From a virus: a stretch of 64,000 bases of DNA. Position 1 is the stretch's first letter; each line of letters opens with the position of its first letter. This document shows, piece after piece, positions 1-9,441 of the stretch. The notes under the pieces are model-generated. The model had not been told where the DNA came from. It did no database searches and worked only from the letters and a program-made list of their open reading frames with translations. The DNA is taken from positions 1-64,000 of IMG/VR virus record IMGVR_UViG_3300025009_000076; one strand, 5' to 3'. Both the position numbers and the translations under genes were made by a program.

Positions 1-146
1 ACTGACATATAACCATTCTTATCTAACATGGGGTTAGTACATTCATAAAATGCAGAAGGTGCTTTATAATCCTCACACATCCTACAATATATTTTATCTG
101 GAATATTTAATTTAGGTTCTTTCACTGTTTTTCCAACTCTTGGAAT
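1..146 (-). CDS. Small Cys-containing protein, N-terminal part (runs off the left edge)
   Basis: Partial gene reading leftwards off the window. The visible protein has a CxxC pair (YCRMC) and a further Cys, typical of a small zinc-binding phage protein. A GAGGTG Shine-Dalgarno lies at about 150-156. The GTG at 155 is inside that Shine-Dalgarno, so the AUU codon at 146, six bases downstream of it, is the better-spaced start; GTG at 155 remains the alternative. Function unknown. Confidence 0.6.
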   Translation of the reverse strand, partial: MPRVGKTVKEPKLNIPDKIYCRMCEDYKAPSAFYECTNPMLDKNGYMS

Positions 147-169
147 AGGTCTCACCTCTTTTTAATTAA

Positions 170-204
170 ATTTAGAAGAAGTCTTTAACCAACTTCTTCT
201 AAAT
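170..204 (-). terminator. Terminator-like hairpin overlapping the HNH gene stop
   Basis: Perfect 13-bp stem (170-182 with 192-204) with a 9-base loop. It contains the stop codon of the HNH gene, and a short T/A tract follows in the minus direction. It likely ends the HNH transcript just before the gene at the left edge. Confidence 0.6.
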
Positions 205-1375
205 CTTTATATTTACCACTAATATAATTTTCCTTAAACTCATTAAATTGTTCTACATTATTCTCACCATACCCAAAAACCTTGTGGAATAAAGCATGAA
301 CACCACCAGTTAAGCAAACACCTACTCCATGAACTTTATGTAATCTACCACATTCATTTTTCATTAATATTAATTCTTCATCTAAGTATTCATTAATAAA
401 TCTTCTTTTTTCGATATTTAAATTCTCGAATATCTCTTCAAATATTTTATCAAATCCATATAAATGATGAATTACATCAAATCGTTTATTTGTTACAACA
501 CATTTATAATTTGAAACTATCATCGATTCTTTCTTCCATTCTGTAATAGAATCTCTTAAAATTGAATTTATTTCAGAGAAACCACCCTTCCACATTGGGT
601 TGTTTTCTCCTTTGTGCATATCATAACTACATAGATTACAACCATAAGAATGAAGCATTGATTCATAAGATTTAGATTGGATTATTCCCTTATGTATTGG
701 ACATTCATATTCCAATGGTGATTGATTATTAATATAATCTTCTTCTTTTGATAAAAGAATTACTTTTTTATCTTTAAATAAATCTTGAACTTCACTAAAA
801 TCTCTTCGTTTATCTTTACTTAATTTGTCCCAAGAACAATATTTACAATCTTGATCTTTATATTTGAAATTTCCATATTTTATAGACTGAACACCTTTAT
901 TTATATGTTTGTTGCAAATGAAATCCATATATGATTCTGCATTTTTATAAGTTTTAGTTAATAATACTAAGTCTCTTTCTTTGAACTCTTCATCTATTCC
1001 ATTAATATTATATTTAGTTTTAGCAACTGCAATTTTACTACCCACACCTTTTATCTGTGGACTATACCTGACTCCATTTTTAATTAAGCATAATTCTTCT
1101 TGTTTCTTATGTTTACATTTATCACACGCATCTTTTATTATAGGTTGATTTTTATGACTATTTGTGTATTTATAATATGGTTTAGATATAACTGTTTCTA
1201 TTCCTTCTTCTAAGCAATAATCACATAAACATTGGATTGGTGCATTACTACCATCTAATAATTTATGAACATTAATTGTAATGACTTTTTTGTATTCCCA
1301 TTTATGACCTAAACTTTCAATGTATTTCTTATTGTTTGACAGGCAAGTTACTTCTACCTCTTTTGTAATTAACAT
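185..1375 (-). CDS. HNH homing endonuclease
   Basis: Protein of 396 residues. Several CxxC pairs lie in the N-terminal two-thirds; then comes the motif GENNPMWKGG, common in phage HNH homing endonucleases, and then an HNH-type segment with CVVTNKRFDVIHHL and a late HKV/FHKVFGYG portion. The start at 1375 is chosen because AAGGA lies seven bases upstream; the open frame could extend 24 codons further but without a ribosome site. Freestanding between an antirepressor and a zinc protein, as mobile endonuclease genes often are. DNA cleavage is inferred from family. Confidence 0.82.
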   Translation of the reverse strand: MLITKEVEVTCLSNNKKYIESLGHKWEYKKVITINVHKLLDGSNAPIQCLCDYCLEEGIETVISKPYYKYTNSHKNQPIIKDACDKCKHKKQEELCLIKNGVRYSPQIKGVGSKIAVAKTKYNINGIDEEFKERDLVLLTKTYKNAESYMDFICNKHINKGVQSIKYGNFKYKDQDCKYCSWDKLSKDKRRDFSEVQDLFKDKKVILLSKEEDYINNQSPLEYECPIHKGIIQSKSYESMLHSYGCNLCSYDMHKGENNPMWKGGFSEINSILRDSITEWKKESMIVSNYKCVVTNKRFDVIHHLYGFDKIFEEIFENLNIEKRRFINEYLDEELILMKNECGRLHKVHGVGVCLTGGVHALFHKVFGYGENNVEQFNEFKENYISGKYKDLEEVG

Positions 1376-1565
1376 CTCTAATTCCTTCTTTCTATGCGTA
1401 ATATTATTTCTGTGCGATACAAAATAAATAGAGTAAGAAAGCCGCACAGAATGAGGTAGCTACTCCTCACAATTTACTTCCTTACTCATATGAACAAATT
1501 ATGCTCACATAAATACCTAGTCAATTAAGACTAGGCATAATCTAAACACAATTCCATCCACACAG

Positions 1566-1591
1566 AAAACGCCTGATTGCTCAAGCGTCTT
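1566..1591 (-). terminator. Rho-independent terminator after the antirepressor
   Basis: Minus-strand stem of about 11 bp (with two G-T pairs) closed by a GCAA tetraloop and followed by TTTTCTGTGT. A second hairpin, seven bp around AATTAA, lies at 1516-1535. Confidence 0.7.
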
Positions 1592-1618
1592 ATAACTTAC
1601 AAAATATTAAATTATTAT

Positions 1619-2380
1619 CTAATTCAATAAATCCTTATTACTATTATCCAACGTTTTATTTCCATATTTAACCTCTAATTGATGCTTTATATAATCCTGC
1701 TTAAATCCCAAAGTAGTCAATGCAGTTACAATCGTCTCTGCTTCATCTACAATCTTTAATTCAGTCTCAGTTAAATAATCTCTAGTTAAATCACTTTTCT
1801 TATTTATATTTCTGGTTTCTCTTATTTGTTTTGCTTTCATATTGAATAAAATAAGATATACCATGTCAGTGTAATTGCTATATGTATACTTATTTATATT
1901 TGGAACATATTCTTGAATACTAGAAGTCATTCTTTTCCTATCTACTTTACCTACTTCACGTTGTAAGTCCCATTTTTCTTGTTTTCCAAAAAATGCTTTA
2001 GATAATACATCTTTAGCATTCAATTGATAATCAATAAGTTTATCCATAACTTCAGGTTTATTTTTTTGCATATCTTTAGTAATAGAAATTTTAGCCAACC
2101 ATAAAGGTAAAAAATCTAACTCAAGACATAATGACTGCTGATTACCTCCTTTTGTGGGGAGGATGAGATTACGTCCCCCTTTAGAAAGTACAATATCTTC
2201 TTGAATCTTTTTTCTCTCATTTTTTAACTGACCTTCTGACAAACCTATTCCATTACAAATCCAATTCACACCTACATAACTTTTACCAGTGTCTTTCATT
2301 TTTACGACTATGATTAGATTACCATTAAAATCAACTTCCATTAACTCCAGTTCTTTAAGTTTTACTAATTGATTTGACAT
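1619..2380 (-). CDS. Phage antirepressor, P22_AR_N type
   Basis: Protein of 253 residues. Residues about 90-130 carry the pattern typical of the P22 antirepressor N-terminal domain (FLPLWLAKI followed by a helix ending in QLNAKDVL). The C-terminal half is helical and unassigned. AGGAGG lies at the right distance from the ATG. Such proteins usually counter phage repressors by binding them; the target here is unknown. It has its own terminator downstream. Confidence 0.82.
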   Translation of the reverse strand: MSNQLVKLKELELMEVDFNGNLIIVVKMKDTGKSYVGVNWICNGIGLSEGQLKNERKKIQEDIVLSKGGRNLILPTKGGNQQSLCLELDFLPLWLAKISITKDMQKNKPEVMDKLIDYQLNAKDVLSKAFFGKQEKWDLQREVGKVDRKRMTSSIQEYVPNINKYTYSNYTDMVYLILFNMKAKQIRETRNINKKSDLTRDYLTETELKIVDEAETIVTALTTLGFKQDYIKHQLEVKYGNKTLDNSNKDLLN

Positions 2381-2475
2381 AGCAAATCCTCCTGCTCATT
2401 TTTATAGTGGAAGTACGAGCAATACTTATCAGTGCATTTATATAGCAACCTATCCTTGTATAACTTATTTTGTTA

Positions 2476-2504
2476 CACAAAAATACTCCTAACAAAAGCT
2501 AGGA
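2476..2504 (-). terminator. Putative terminator of the 269-residue gene
   Basis: Five-bp TCCTA/TAGGA stem with an eight-base loop at 2487-2504, followed on the minus strand by GTATTTTTG. Weak stem but well placed. Confidence 0.45.
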
Positions 2505-2534
2505 TCACTATCTATAGCAAAATTTTATTTATTT

Positions 2535-3344
2535 CTATTCCAAATAACTCCCACATCTATCACAAAACTTAGCATCAGATCCACTAACTTTACCGCAAAT
2601 CTTACATTGCAATTTATCTCTTACAGTAACAACCTTCTCAACTTTGTCTCCGATATCATTAAACCCAACTAATCTTAAAATAATCACATGAGAATTTTCT
2701 TCCAATACACCGATATTCCCATATTTAAATTCTTGATTAATCTCTTCGCCTTTTACAGTAATTCCCTCATCAAAACTTTTAAGATTTACAGAATTATTTA
2801 AAGAACAATTCTGTGCAGTAAAACTAGTTTGGCAAATACTATTATCAAACGATCTTAAACAATCAGTCTGTACAGATTTAGGTGTTGTACTAGACGTAAC
2901 AGTTATCCAAGTAGGATTATAATCATAAATAGGTTGTTTATAAGTAATCCAAGGGCTAATAGGATTAAATACTTGATTAATCTGTTGAGTAATTGGTTTT
3001 AATTTCTCATACCAAAATTCAACCCTAATCAATCCATCTTCAATTTTATCTCCACGATATTCAGAAATTTCTTTTGTTTTTGGTATAAATTTAAACTTAT
3101 TTTTTGCAGTACAATCACTTAAAAATCCTTCTAATTCAGTTGTCTCATTTGGATTAACTAATAATGACTGGCCATTAAGTACATCTACTCCATCTATAGA
3201 TATCTTAACTTTTGCTTTTCTTGATTCCATATTCTTGATATAAATAGAATACTCGCTACCAAATGGAATTTGAATTATCCCCTCTTTTTCTCTAAGGATT
3301 TTGCCATTATTTTTGAGACAGACCACCATTTTCTCTTGATACAT
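2535..3344 (-). CDS. Conserved phage protein with C-terminal zinc ribbon
   Basis: Protein of 269 residues. The N-terminal 130 residues look beta-rich (KIPFGSEY-like and VNPNETTELEGF segments), a layout I associate with uncharacterised proteins in many large phages. The central part is low-complexity and Thr/Ser rich. The last 25 residues form a clear zinc ribbon, CxxC then CxxC (CKICG, CDRCG). AAGGAT precedes the ATG. Function unknown; a virion or nucleic-acid-associated role is conceivable but not shown. Confidence 0.75.
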   Translation of the reverse strand: MYQEKMVVCLKNNGKILREKEGIIQIPFGSEYSIYIKNMESRKAKVKISIDGVDVLNGQSLLVNPNETTELEGFLSDCTAKNKFKFIPKTKEISEYRGDKIEDGLIRVEFWYEKLKPITQQINQVFNPISPWITYKQPIYDYNPTWITVTSSTTPKSVQTDCLRSFDNSICQTSFTAQNCSLNNSVNLKSFDEGITVKGEEINQEFKYGNIGVLEENSHVIILRLVGFNDIGDKVEKVVTVRDKLQCKICGKVSGSDAKFCDRCGSYLE

Positions 3345-3354
3345 TTTTTATCAT

Positions 3355-3480
3355 CCTTTCTAGAGCACTGACTAAACTCTAAATATTAAAGTCAGTTATT
3401 TTTATTAATGCTTATTTATTTATAAGCACAAGTAGACACACCAAATTAATGATGTGTCTGATCTACTTATAAATAAATTA
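3355..3480 (-). terminator. Cluster of three hairpins after the 264-residue gene
   Basis: The gap holds an AGACACA/TGTGTCT hairpin at about 3431-3470, a GCTTAT/ATAAGC hairpin near 3412-3424 and an ACTGACT/AGTCAGT hairpin near 3365-3395. Together they probably separate two minus-strand transcripts. Confidence 0.45.
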
Positions 3481-3493
3481 CAATCTAATAATT

Positions 3494-4288
3494 TTATCTC
3501 TTTCTCAAATTATCCTCAATCTTTAAAATAGTATATTTTGCAATTTTATCTAAATTTTCTTTGTCAAGTTTACTATTATCCCAAATCAAATTATCAATAT
3601 GAATATTAACAGTATTTTTTCCTTCGATTTCTTCATCATTTTCTTCTCTAGCATTTTCATACCCCATAGACATACATTCCTGCAACATACTATAAAGAAT
3701 ATTCCTTAATTCTGATCCATACTCACATTCACTATTCTCAATATATCCAGCATAATGTTCTACTAAACCAATTTCATATTCTTCATCTTCAGTAAATTCT
3801 CCACGGAATTGTTTGCATGATACACAAGAACAATTTTGATAATGCTCTTCACCATCTAACAATTCATCAACATTTTCACAATCATATTCTTCTTCCAAAC
3901 AATTCTCATTATCAAATTCACAAAATATTACCCTACCTTTTCCTGCTAAGAATTCTCTAACATCTCCAAAACTCATATCAGACATCACAAAATAATCTAT
4001 ATTATCTACCTCGTCATATTTATATGTACCATCATCCATTTTAGCAAATTCACAAAAGAAACCAATTTCTTTATCTTTGTAAAATTGTAAACTGACATAG
4101 TATTCATCAACATCACTTGACAATTCCATACATTCAGCATCTATCCCATAGTAATTGTGGATATAATCATAAATATAATGAGCTACTGAAAAGTCGCAAA
4201 TAAACATTAAATTTTGTTCAGAGTCTAAGTGAGAATCAATAATTTCTTCAACTTGAGATAATGTATATTTTATTTTGTTAATCAGCAT
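3494..4288 (-). CDS. Acidic protein of unknown function
   Basis: Protein of 264 residues, strongly acidic, with one compact cysteine cluster (CSCVSC) near residue 155. No known motif was recognised. GAGGAAT precedes the ATG by eight bases. It lies in the same orientation and spacing as its neighbours and is probably co-expressed with the small protein and ClpP upstream. Confidence 0.7.
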   Translation of the reverse strand: MLINKIKYTLSQVEEIIDSHLDSEQNLMFICDFSVAHYIYDYIHNYYGIDAECMELSSDVDEYYVSLQFYKDKEIGFFCEFAKMDDGTYKYDEVDNIDYFVMSDMSFGDVREFLAGKGRVIFCEFDNENCLEEEYDCENVDELLDGEEHYQNCSCVSCKQFRGEFTEDEEYEIGLVEHYAGYIENSECEYGSELRNILYSMLQECMSMGYENAREENDEEIEGKNTVNIHIDNLIWDNSKLDKENLDKIAKYTILKIEDNLRKR

Positions 4289-4368
4289 AATTAATATTCC
4301 TCGCTTTTATATTTTATTTTATCTTTATATGTTAAAGTTAGATTGTATTATTTATGTTTTAATAAAAC

Positions 4369-4761
4369 TTACAACATATCCTTCTCTTTTAATAATACAC
4401 TATTCTTAGAAACTTCAATGCTTCCATCTGTCTGAATACGAGACATGGTAATATTGTGATCAACATTCATTTTATTCATAATAATAGAAACTACATCTTC
4501 CATAGACATACCTGAATTAATCAAACAAGTATAAAATCCAGAAAAATAACTTGCTTCTTTTATTCCTTTAATAAATTCATCTTTATCAATTTGAATATCT
4601 TTATCATTTTCTAGATTATCTGTAGAAATGGAAAAAGGTTCTGTGAACATGAGGATGTCATCTAATGGTGATTTTGTTTCTGGTTCTGTATTTGTATCTG
4701 GTTTAGATGTTTCTGAGGTTTCTGAGGTTTCTGTGATTATTTCTTTGCAGTTATCGCACAT
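4369..4761 (-). CDS. Hypothetical protein with Ser/Thr/Glu linker
   Basis: Protein of 130 residues. It begins MCDNCKE (a CxxC) and continues with an SET-repeat linker, then a helical C-terminal half. AAGGAG is well placed. The start is only about 20 bases from the ClpP-like stop, suggesting co-translation. Function unknown. Confidence 0.68.
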   Translation of the reverse strand: MCDNCKEIITETSETSETSKPDTNTEPETKSPLDDILMFTEPFSISTDNLENDKDIQIDKDEFIKGIKEASYFSGFYTCLINSGMSMEDVVSIIMNKMNVDHNITMSRIQTDGSIEVSKNSVLLKEKDML

Positions 4762-4781
4762 ATGTTATTTCTCCTTGTAAT

Positions 4782-5381
4782 TTAGATTATTTTGTCTACA
4801 CATCCCAGTAAAATTGCTTCTTCAGGCCATAAATATACGTCCAAATCATGTTCAGTAATATCATCAAGTTTTTCTTGAGTAATATTAGTATATTTAAGAA
4901 TTACATCTTGACACCTACGCCATGATGCCTCTAGGTCTTTTAACTTTCTTTTTGTTTGCTCTACTGATGTATTTCCCATTTCAAAACTTTGTACTTGATG
5001 GTAGAGAAATCGAGTATGGTTTTGACAAATACGCTCAGAAGTAGATATGAAAATCTTAAACGCACCACTCATTATTTTTCCATATGCTTTACCAATGATT
5101 TTATAACCACTCTCCTTGAGTGTTTCTATGGTAGCAATTATACTTAGTGATGCAAAAACTGAGCCACCATAACTAGAAATTTTAAGAATAATTGGTTCTG
5201 CTTTGGAAGGTGTTATTCCACTTGCTTTATCTCTTTCTACTATTTTCTCAAACATTCTATTAACAATAAATTCGGTTTCTTCATTGATAGAATCGTCGTT
5301 AATGTAGATTGTGCGCTCATTAATGTAGGCATTGAGTTTAATTTCCTCGATAATTTTATTAATTGGTATCATAATTTCCAT
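4782..5381 (-). CDS. ClpP-like serine protease
   Basis: Protein of 199 residues, the normal length for ClpP. Visible family marks: a SYGGSV segment near residue 72, the nucleophile region KIMSGAFKIF with its serine, the histidine region FLYHQ, and an acidic residue before LWPEEAILLGCVDKII at the C-terminus, matching the Ser-His-Asp layout. In phages such proteins are often head-maturation proteases, but no portal or capsid gene is adjacent here. It could alternatively alter host ClpP complexes. AAGGG precedes the ATG. Confidence 0.88.
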   Translation of the reverse strand: MEIMIPINKIIEEIKLNAYINERTIYINDDSINEETEFIVNRMFEKIVERDKASGITPSKAEPIILKISSYGGSVFASLSIIATIETLKESGYKIIGKAYGKIMSGAFKIFISTSERICQNHTRFLYHQVQSFEMGNTSVEQTKRKLKDLEASWRRCQDVILKYTNITQEKLDDITEHDLDVYLWPEEAILLGCVDKII

Positions 5382-5407
5382 ATACTTATTACCCTTCAGT
5401 TATTTAA

Positions 5408-6742
5408 TTAATCCTTAATCACAGTATTCATAATATCAATAATCCCATATTCCTTACTAACAATAAAACTTTGACTCTTCTTAACTGTACCAGTATAAGC
5501 TTGAGAATAAGACCACTCTGAATTAGAACTCACAGTTGGTAATCTCCTAATCTCAACCCCATAATCGTCAATGACCATTGTCTTATGCTGATGTGCAACA
5601 AACCAATACAAATAATCACAATCACTAATATATTCTTTTGCTTCATTATGTATTGTCTTAAATGCTGACTTTTCATTAATATCGTGTGCTATCCCCACTA
5701 ATACTCGCCCATACTTAATATATTTCCTATCCAATGTCCCGGTATCAATCCACACATTATCATTATTTCTATACCACGAATTTAAAACTTGAAAGATTCC
5801 AAACGTAGTATATCTATCATGATTAGAATTGCAATTCCATACTTCTACAGGAGCAATTTGTGATAAAATATCAATAGCTTTAATTAATAAATCAGATACT
5901 TTCGTAAACATTTGATAATGACTTACTGAGTGATCTGTCTGAGGAGTTCCTTTTGTAGTCTGATATGGGGTATCAAAATTACATATATCACCTAGATTTA
6001 ATAATATAATCTTATCTATTTCTTTATGTTTAATTCTACTTACAACATCATTAATTACATAGAAAAATCTATTAGTTGCAATTACATCATCATATTCATT
6101 ATTACTTGTTTCTAAGTAACTTTTTAATCCTACATGTAAATCTGCTATGTTTAATATAAGCAAATTTCCATTTGTGATGGGATTATATTTAGTATGTTTA
6201 GGGGATGGGATAGAGTAGTTTTTGATTAAATTGTCTAGTATTTTTGTAATATTGTCTTCATTAAGTAATATTTCAGTCCTTGGTTTAACGCTCACCTTTG
6301 AACTGTAGAGAACCTTTACTCCATCTTCCTTAGTATTCATATGCCACATGCTATTTTTGGCACTAAGCAAAATAAACTTATCAGGCGAATATCCATGTGA
6401 TTTCAAAACAAATTCAGGATCTTTAGATTCTTCAAGACTCATAGAAATTAATTTATCAGAAACTTGAGAATCATCTTGCTTGATTTCTACAGATTCTTTA
6501 TAATTAGGTTTAGATGGAGTAGAAGCAGGAATAATTAATTCTCTATCACCATTACCAAGAATAATACCATTAATAATATCTTTTGCTTTTAATGTTCCAT
6601 TTGCTTTTCTATATTTCTTGAATTTACTTCTTAATCCTTCACCTGTGCTTTGAGGATAATACAATTTTGCTAAAGTATCCCAAGAATCAGATATTTTCTT
6701 ATTGTACTTTTGGTAACAAATTTCTATTAATTTTTTATCCAA
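5408..6742 (-). CDS. Calcineurin-like metallophosphoesterase
   Basis: Protein of about 444 residues. The N-terminal 60 residues look like a small helical (HTH-like) domain; a linker follows; the phosphoesterase domain starts near residue 190 with ADLHVG, then NLGDIC, NSNHDR, GIAHD and AHQHK, i.e. all metal-binding blocks of the family are present. Expected to hydrolyse phosphoester bonds, possibly in DNA. The start is non-ATG: TTG at 6742 is 13 bases from GGTGG, whereas AUA at 6745 is 10 bases away. Confidence 0.88.
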   Translation of the reverse strand: MDKKLIEICYQKYNKKISDSWDTLAKLYYPQSTGEGLRSKFKKYRKANGTLKAKDIINGIILGNGDRELIIPASTPSKPNYKESVEIKQDDSQVSDKLISMSLEESKDPEFVLKSHGYSPDKFILLSAKNSMWHMNTKEDGVKVLYSSKVSVKPRTEILLNEDNITKILDNLIKNYSIPSPKHTKYNPITNGNLLILNIADLHVGLKSYLETSNNEYDDVIATNRFFYVINDVVSRIKHKEIDKIILLNLGDICNFDTPYQTTKGTPQTDHSVSHYQMFTKVSDLLIKAIDILSQIAPVEVWNCNSNHDRYTTFGIFQVLNSWYRNNDNVWIDTGTLDRKYIKYGRVLVGIAHDINEKSAFKTIHNEAKEYISDCDYLYWFVAHQHKTMVIDDYGVEIRRLPTVSSNSEWSYSQAYTGTVKKSQSFIVSKEYGIIDIMNTVIKD

Positions 6743-6768
6743 TATGTTGTTAATACCACCCTATATAT

Positions 6769-7587
6769 TTATTTTATACTTTTATATAACCTACATATAC
6801 TTAAATAATATCTTTCATTTAACATCTTTTTAAGCTCTTTGCGATTATAAAACTTAAACAAGCACTTTACAAATGAATTTAAGTAATTGTTTTCTTCTTT
6901 ATTCACAATAAACTTTTCTTTATTATCATCATCAATACTATAATTTATTTTGTAAGAATTTGTTTGTATCGTATTTCTACTTACAATATTAATAATTCCA
7001 CTATTATTAAACTGATTAATAATTTTTATTAAAGTATTTTTTGATTTAATTCCAGTTTTTCTAGACATTTCTTTATAAGACATATAGAAAACACCATTAT
7101 CATCTGAATATCTTTTACTATTTATAAGCATAGCATATAGCAATAATTTTTCATTCTTTGTCTTTTGTTTTAAAACTTCCAAAATTTCTAAATATGTAAT
7201 ATCTATATTAGTTGCATCAATCTCATACATCCCTTTTCTTCTAATGCTTATGTTTATTTTATGCTCTTCTGAAAATACATCTTTAGTACCACCATAATCA
7301 ATATTATATCCGTGAAATCTGTCTCTACTATTATAAAATTCTATCCAATAAGATTCCCTCTCATTAATAATATCCTCACTACATTCTTCTTGAATTTCAT
7401 ATGTAAAACTATCAATACCATACTTATTATAAGCTCTTTGTAAATGAATATTAAAATGAGTGTTCGCTTTTAATGTGCTTTTGTGTCCTCTTAACCTAGT
7501 ATCTATATCTTGACTTTGACCAATATATACTTTATTATTTATTATATTAGTTATTTTATATATTCCTATTTTCTTATCCTTTGCCAT
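6769..7587 (-). CDS. GIY-YIG endonuclease with C-terminal winged helix
   Basis: Protein of 272 residues. Residues 5-95 form a GIY-YIG nuclease domain (IGIYKI ... VYIGQS, then conserved R and E positions), followed by a NUMOD3-like segment (FSEEHKINIS) and a winged-helix-like C-terminal half (MSYKEMSRKTGIKSKNTL). Start at 7587 because AGGCGG lies upstream; an upstream ATG lacks a ribosome site. Likely a freestanding mobile endonuclease that also binds DNA through its C-terminus. Confidence 0.85.
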   Translation of the reverse strand: MAKDKKIGIYKITNIINNKVYIGQSQDIDTRLRGHKSTLKANTHFNIHLQRAYNKYGIDSFTYEIQEECSEDIINERESYWIEFYNSRDRFHGYNIDYGGTKDVFSEEHKINISIRRKGMYEIDATNIDITYLEILEVLKQKTKNEKLLLYAMLINSKRYSDDNGVFYMSYKEMSRKTGIKSKNTLIKIINQFNNSGIINIVSRNTIQTNSYKINYSIDDDNKEKFIVNKEENNYLNSFVKCLFKFYNRKELKKMLNERYYLSICRLYKSIK

Positions 7588-7758
7588 TATCGCATAACCG
7601 CCTTTCATCATCTCGAAATGCCTACACAACAAGTAAACCCCTCTACACCTACTGGCATAAGGGATTCAGACATTGGTGACATTCATGTCCCGACTCCTAA
7701 AATAAAACCTTGTTTAACCTACTTTTTAAAACTTCTCAAGTGACATCTATGACACTAA

Positions 7759-8361
7759 TTATTGCTCAGAATCCTTGATTTTAGTGCGTTTTGTGGCTGT
7801 ATCCTTTCTATTACTTCTACACTTTTCGTATCCTATGGTGTCGAATAATCTAGGAACTAGAATATTGATATTTTTACCACAATAAAGAAGATAAGGATTA
7901 ACCAAATAAAAGGTTTCCTTACCCAATTCATAACTAACTATTGCTAATTTTCCTCTTAAATTTTTCATATTTCTATTTACAGTTCTTCTATCAATGTCTA
8001 ATAATGTTGCCAAACTAATTTGATTTAATGGATTATCTTCCAAATCAACGATTAAATTCATTTCCCATTTTAAATAAGGAGATAAAGAATATAAAAATGC
8101 TAATTCACTTTTTGTAATTCCATATTGTTCAACAGCATGAGCAATTTCTAAATTAAATACTTTAGTGAAATGATCTTTTGGTTTCCAGTGTTGTTTCTTA
8201 ACATCCTTTACAAAAAGAGAAGCAGTTAAAGTATTATCTTCATCTTTTTTAAGATATTGTTTTATAAAGTCTCCAATTTCTTTTTGTGCTTTTATATCCT
8301 TAAACGTATCAACGTCACTAACAAAAATATCTGCTAATATCCGCATAGTTTTATCTTCCAT
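7759..8361 (-). CDS. Winged-helix DNA-binding protein, RepL-like
   Basis: Protein of 200 residues. The central part (FTKVFNLEIA ... QISLATLLDIDRRTVNRNM) is a helix-turn-helix followed by a wing and the segment YLVNPYLLYCG, a layout seen in Firmicute plasmid RepL-type replication proteins and phage regulators. Start at 8361, nine bases after GAGGTG. Could be a replication initiator or a transcription regulator; the sequence alone does not decide. Confidence 0.7.
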   Translation of the reverse strand: MEDKTMRILADIFVSDVDTFKDIKAQKEIGDFIKQYLKKDEDNTLTASLFVKDVKKQHWKPKDHFTKVFNLEIAHAVEQYGITKSELAFLYSLSPYLKWEMNLIVDLEDNPLNQISLATLLDIDRRTVNRNMKNLRGKLAIVSYELGKETFYLVNPYLLYCGKNINILVPRLFDTIGYEKCRSNRKDTATKRTKIKDSEQ

Positions 8362-8400
8362 TGTAGGCATCACCTCTTTCATCATCACAGACAAATAAAA

Positions 8401-8646
8401 TTATTTTAAAATTTTATGTTTGTCTAATTCCCTTCTTAATAGGGATGTTGCTTTAGTTAATTTGTTTAAATTAACCATTGCTTTATAATTTAAAAAATCA
8501 TTAATTAATTTTTGAAATAATTCAGGTTTATTATTATCAATTTTAAAATAAACACTTTCATCTTTTTTCTCTGAACCAACTAATTGAAATTTGTAACTAA
8601 CAAATAATGCTGCCAAGTAGAAATCTTTTGTTTCAAAAATATTCAT
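8401..8646 (-). CDS. DUF5659-like small protein
   Basis: Protein of 81 residues starting MNIFETKDFYLAALF, with a pattern (KT/ETKD-YLA ... a FKID strand ... a C-terminal helix) that I associate with DUF5659. AAAGGTG precedes the ATG at 8646. It ends about 40 bases before the winged-helix gene and is probably in the same transcript. Family assignment is from memory and moderate. Confidence 0.62.
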   Translation of the reverse strand: MNIFETKDFYLAALFVSYKFQLVGSEKKDESVYFKIDNNKPELFQKLINDFLNYKAMVNLNKLTKATSLLRRELDKHKILK

Positions 8647-8780
8647 TGTTTTATCACCTTTCATCATCAAAATATGTAACATAAACTTTACGACTTTTTG
8701 CATTGTTATGATTTTTTATTTCCTCTGTCACGCATTAATTCACGCTTCCCTTCATATCTCTTCATATCATGTAGGAATTT

Positions 8781-8960
8781 TTATTTCCTACGACACCATT
8801 CACCGAATGCTTGTTTTACTTCATCTGTATTTTTAAACATAGTATATGTATCGCCTTTACTTCCATTTCCTACTTTTAAAGGTAAAATTCCTTTAGAAAA
8901 ATAAAATTGTGACTGAAATTGATTGTAAATATAAACAAATTCTTTTTCCTTAGTAATCAT
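8781..8960 (-). CDS. Small protein of 59 residues, paralog of the one at 28509
   Basis: Sequence starts MITKEKEFVYIYNQFQSQF and ends AFGEWCRRK. It shares the layout F-IYN-QA/S-FYF-KGI-P-VG ... FGEWC/TDWCNRK with the 75-residue protein at 28509-28736, so two copies sit in one genome. GGGGAT lies upstream of the ATG. The reading frame is open and well spaced between its neighbours. Function unknown. Confidence 0.72.
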   Translation of the reverse strand: MITKEKEFVYIYNQFQSQFYFSKGILPLKVGNGSKGDTYTMFKNTDEVKQAFGEWCRRK

Positions 8961-8982
8961 ATCAAATCCCCACTTTCTTAAA

Positions 8983-9351
8983 CTAAATCAATTCACTATA
9001 CCAACAATCCCTACACACTAAATAAGTCTTATCATAAAAGAATGCCAACCAGTATCTCTTATTACTATTTTTACAAATAGGGCAAGTAGTATCAGCATTT
9101 TCTATGTCATAATCATTATTATCAATATCACCACCGACAATCCTAATCTTATCCTCCAATTCAGGATAAACATAATATTTCTCAGTCGGCTTACTAACAC
9201 AATATAGCACCGGAATATTTATATTATTATTATCAATATCTACGATATCATCAACAATTGCAAATAAACCATTCCAATTTGAGTTGTCAAGAATTTGTAC
9301 TTGAGTTCCTGTACTTAGTTTAGTTTTGTTGTTTAGTTTCATTTTATCCAT
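8983..9351 (-). CDS. Small protein with C-terminal zinc ribbon
   Basis: Protein of 122 residues. The first half has an SH3/KOW-like look (GTQVQILDNSNWNGLFAIV). Residues 90-118 form a zinc ribbon: CPIC, then 19 residues, then CRDC. AAGGAG lies 14 bases before the ATG, a long spacing. It is the first gene after the 590-base non-coding stretch and may be expressed from a promoter there. Confidence 0.72.
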   Translation of the reverse strand: MDKMKLNNKTKLSTGTQVQILDNSNWNGLFAIVDDIVDIDNNNINIPVLYCVSKPTEKYYVYPELEDKIRIVGGDIDNNDYDIENADTTCPICKNSNKRYWLAFFYDKTYLVCRDCWYSELI

Positions 9352-9441
9352 TTGATAAAAATCATCTCCTTATTAGAGAAAAGTTTATAATGATAGTTTT
9401 TATATGGGTTGTACTATCAAACCCATTTAGTGTTTTATATA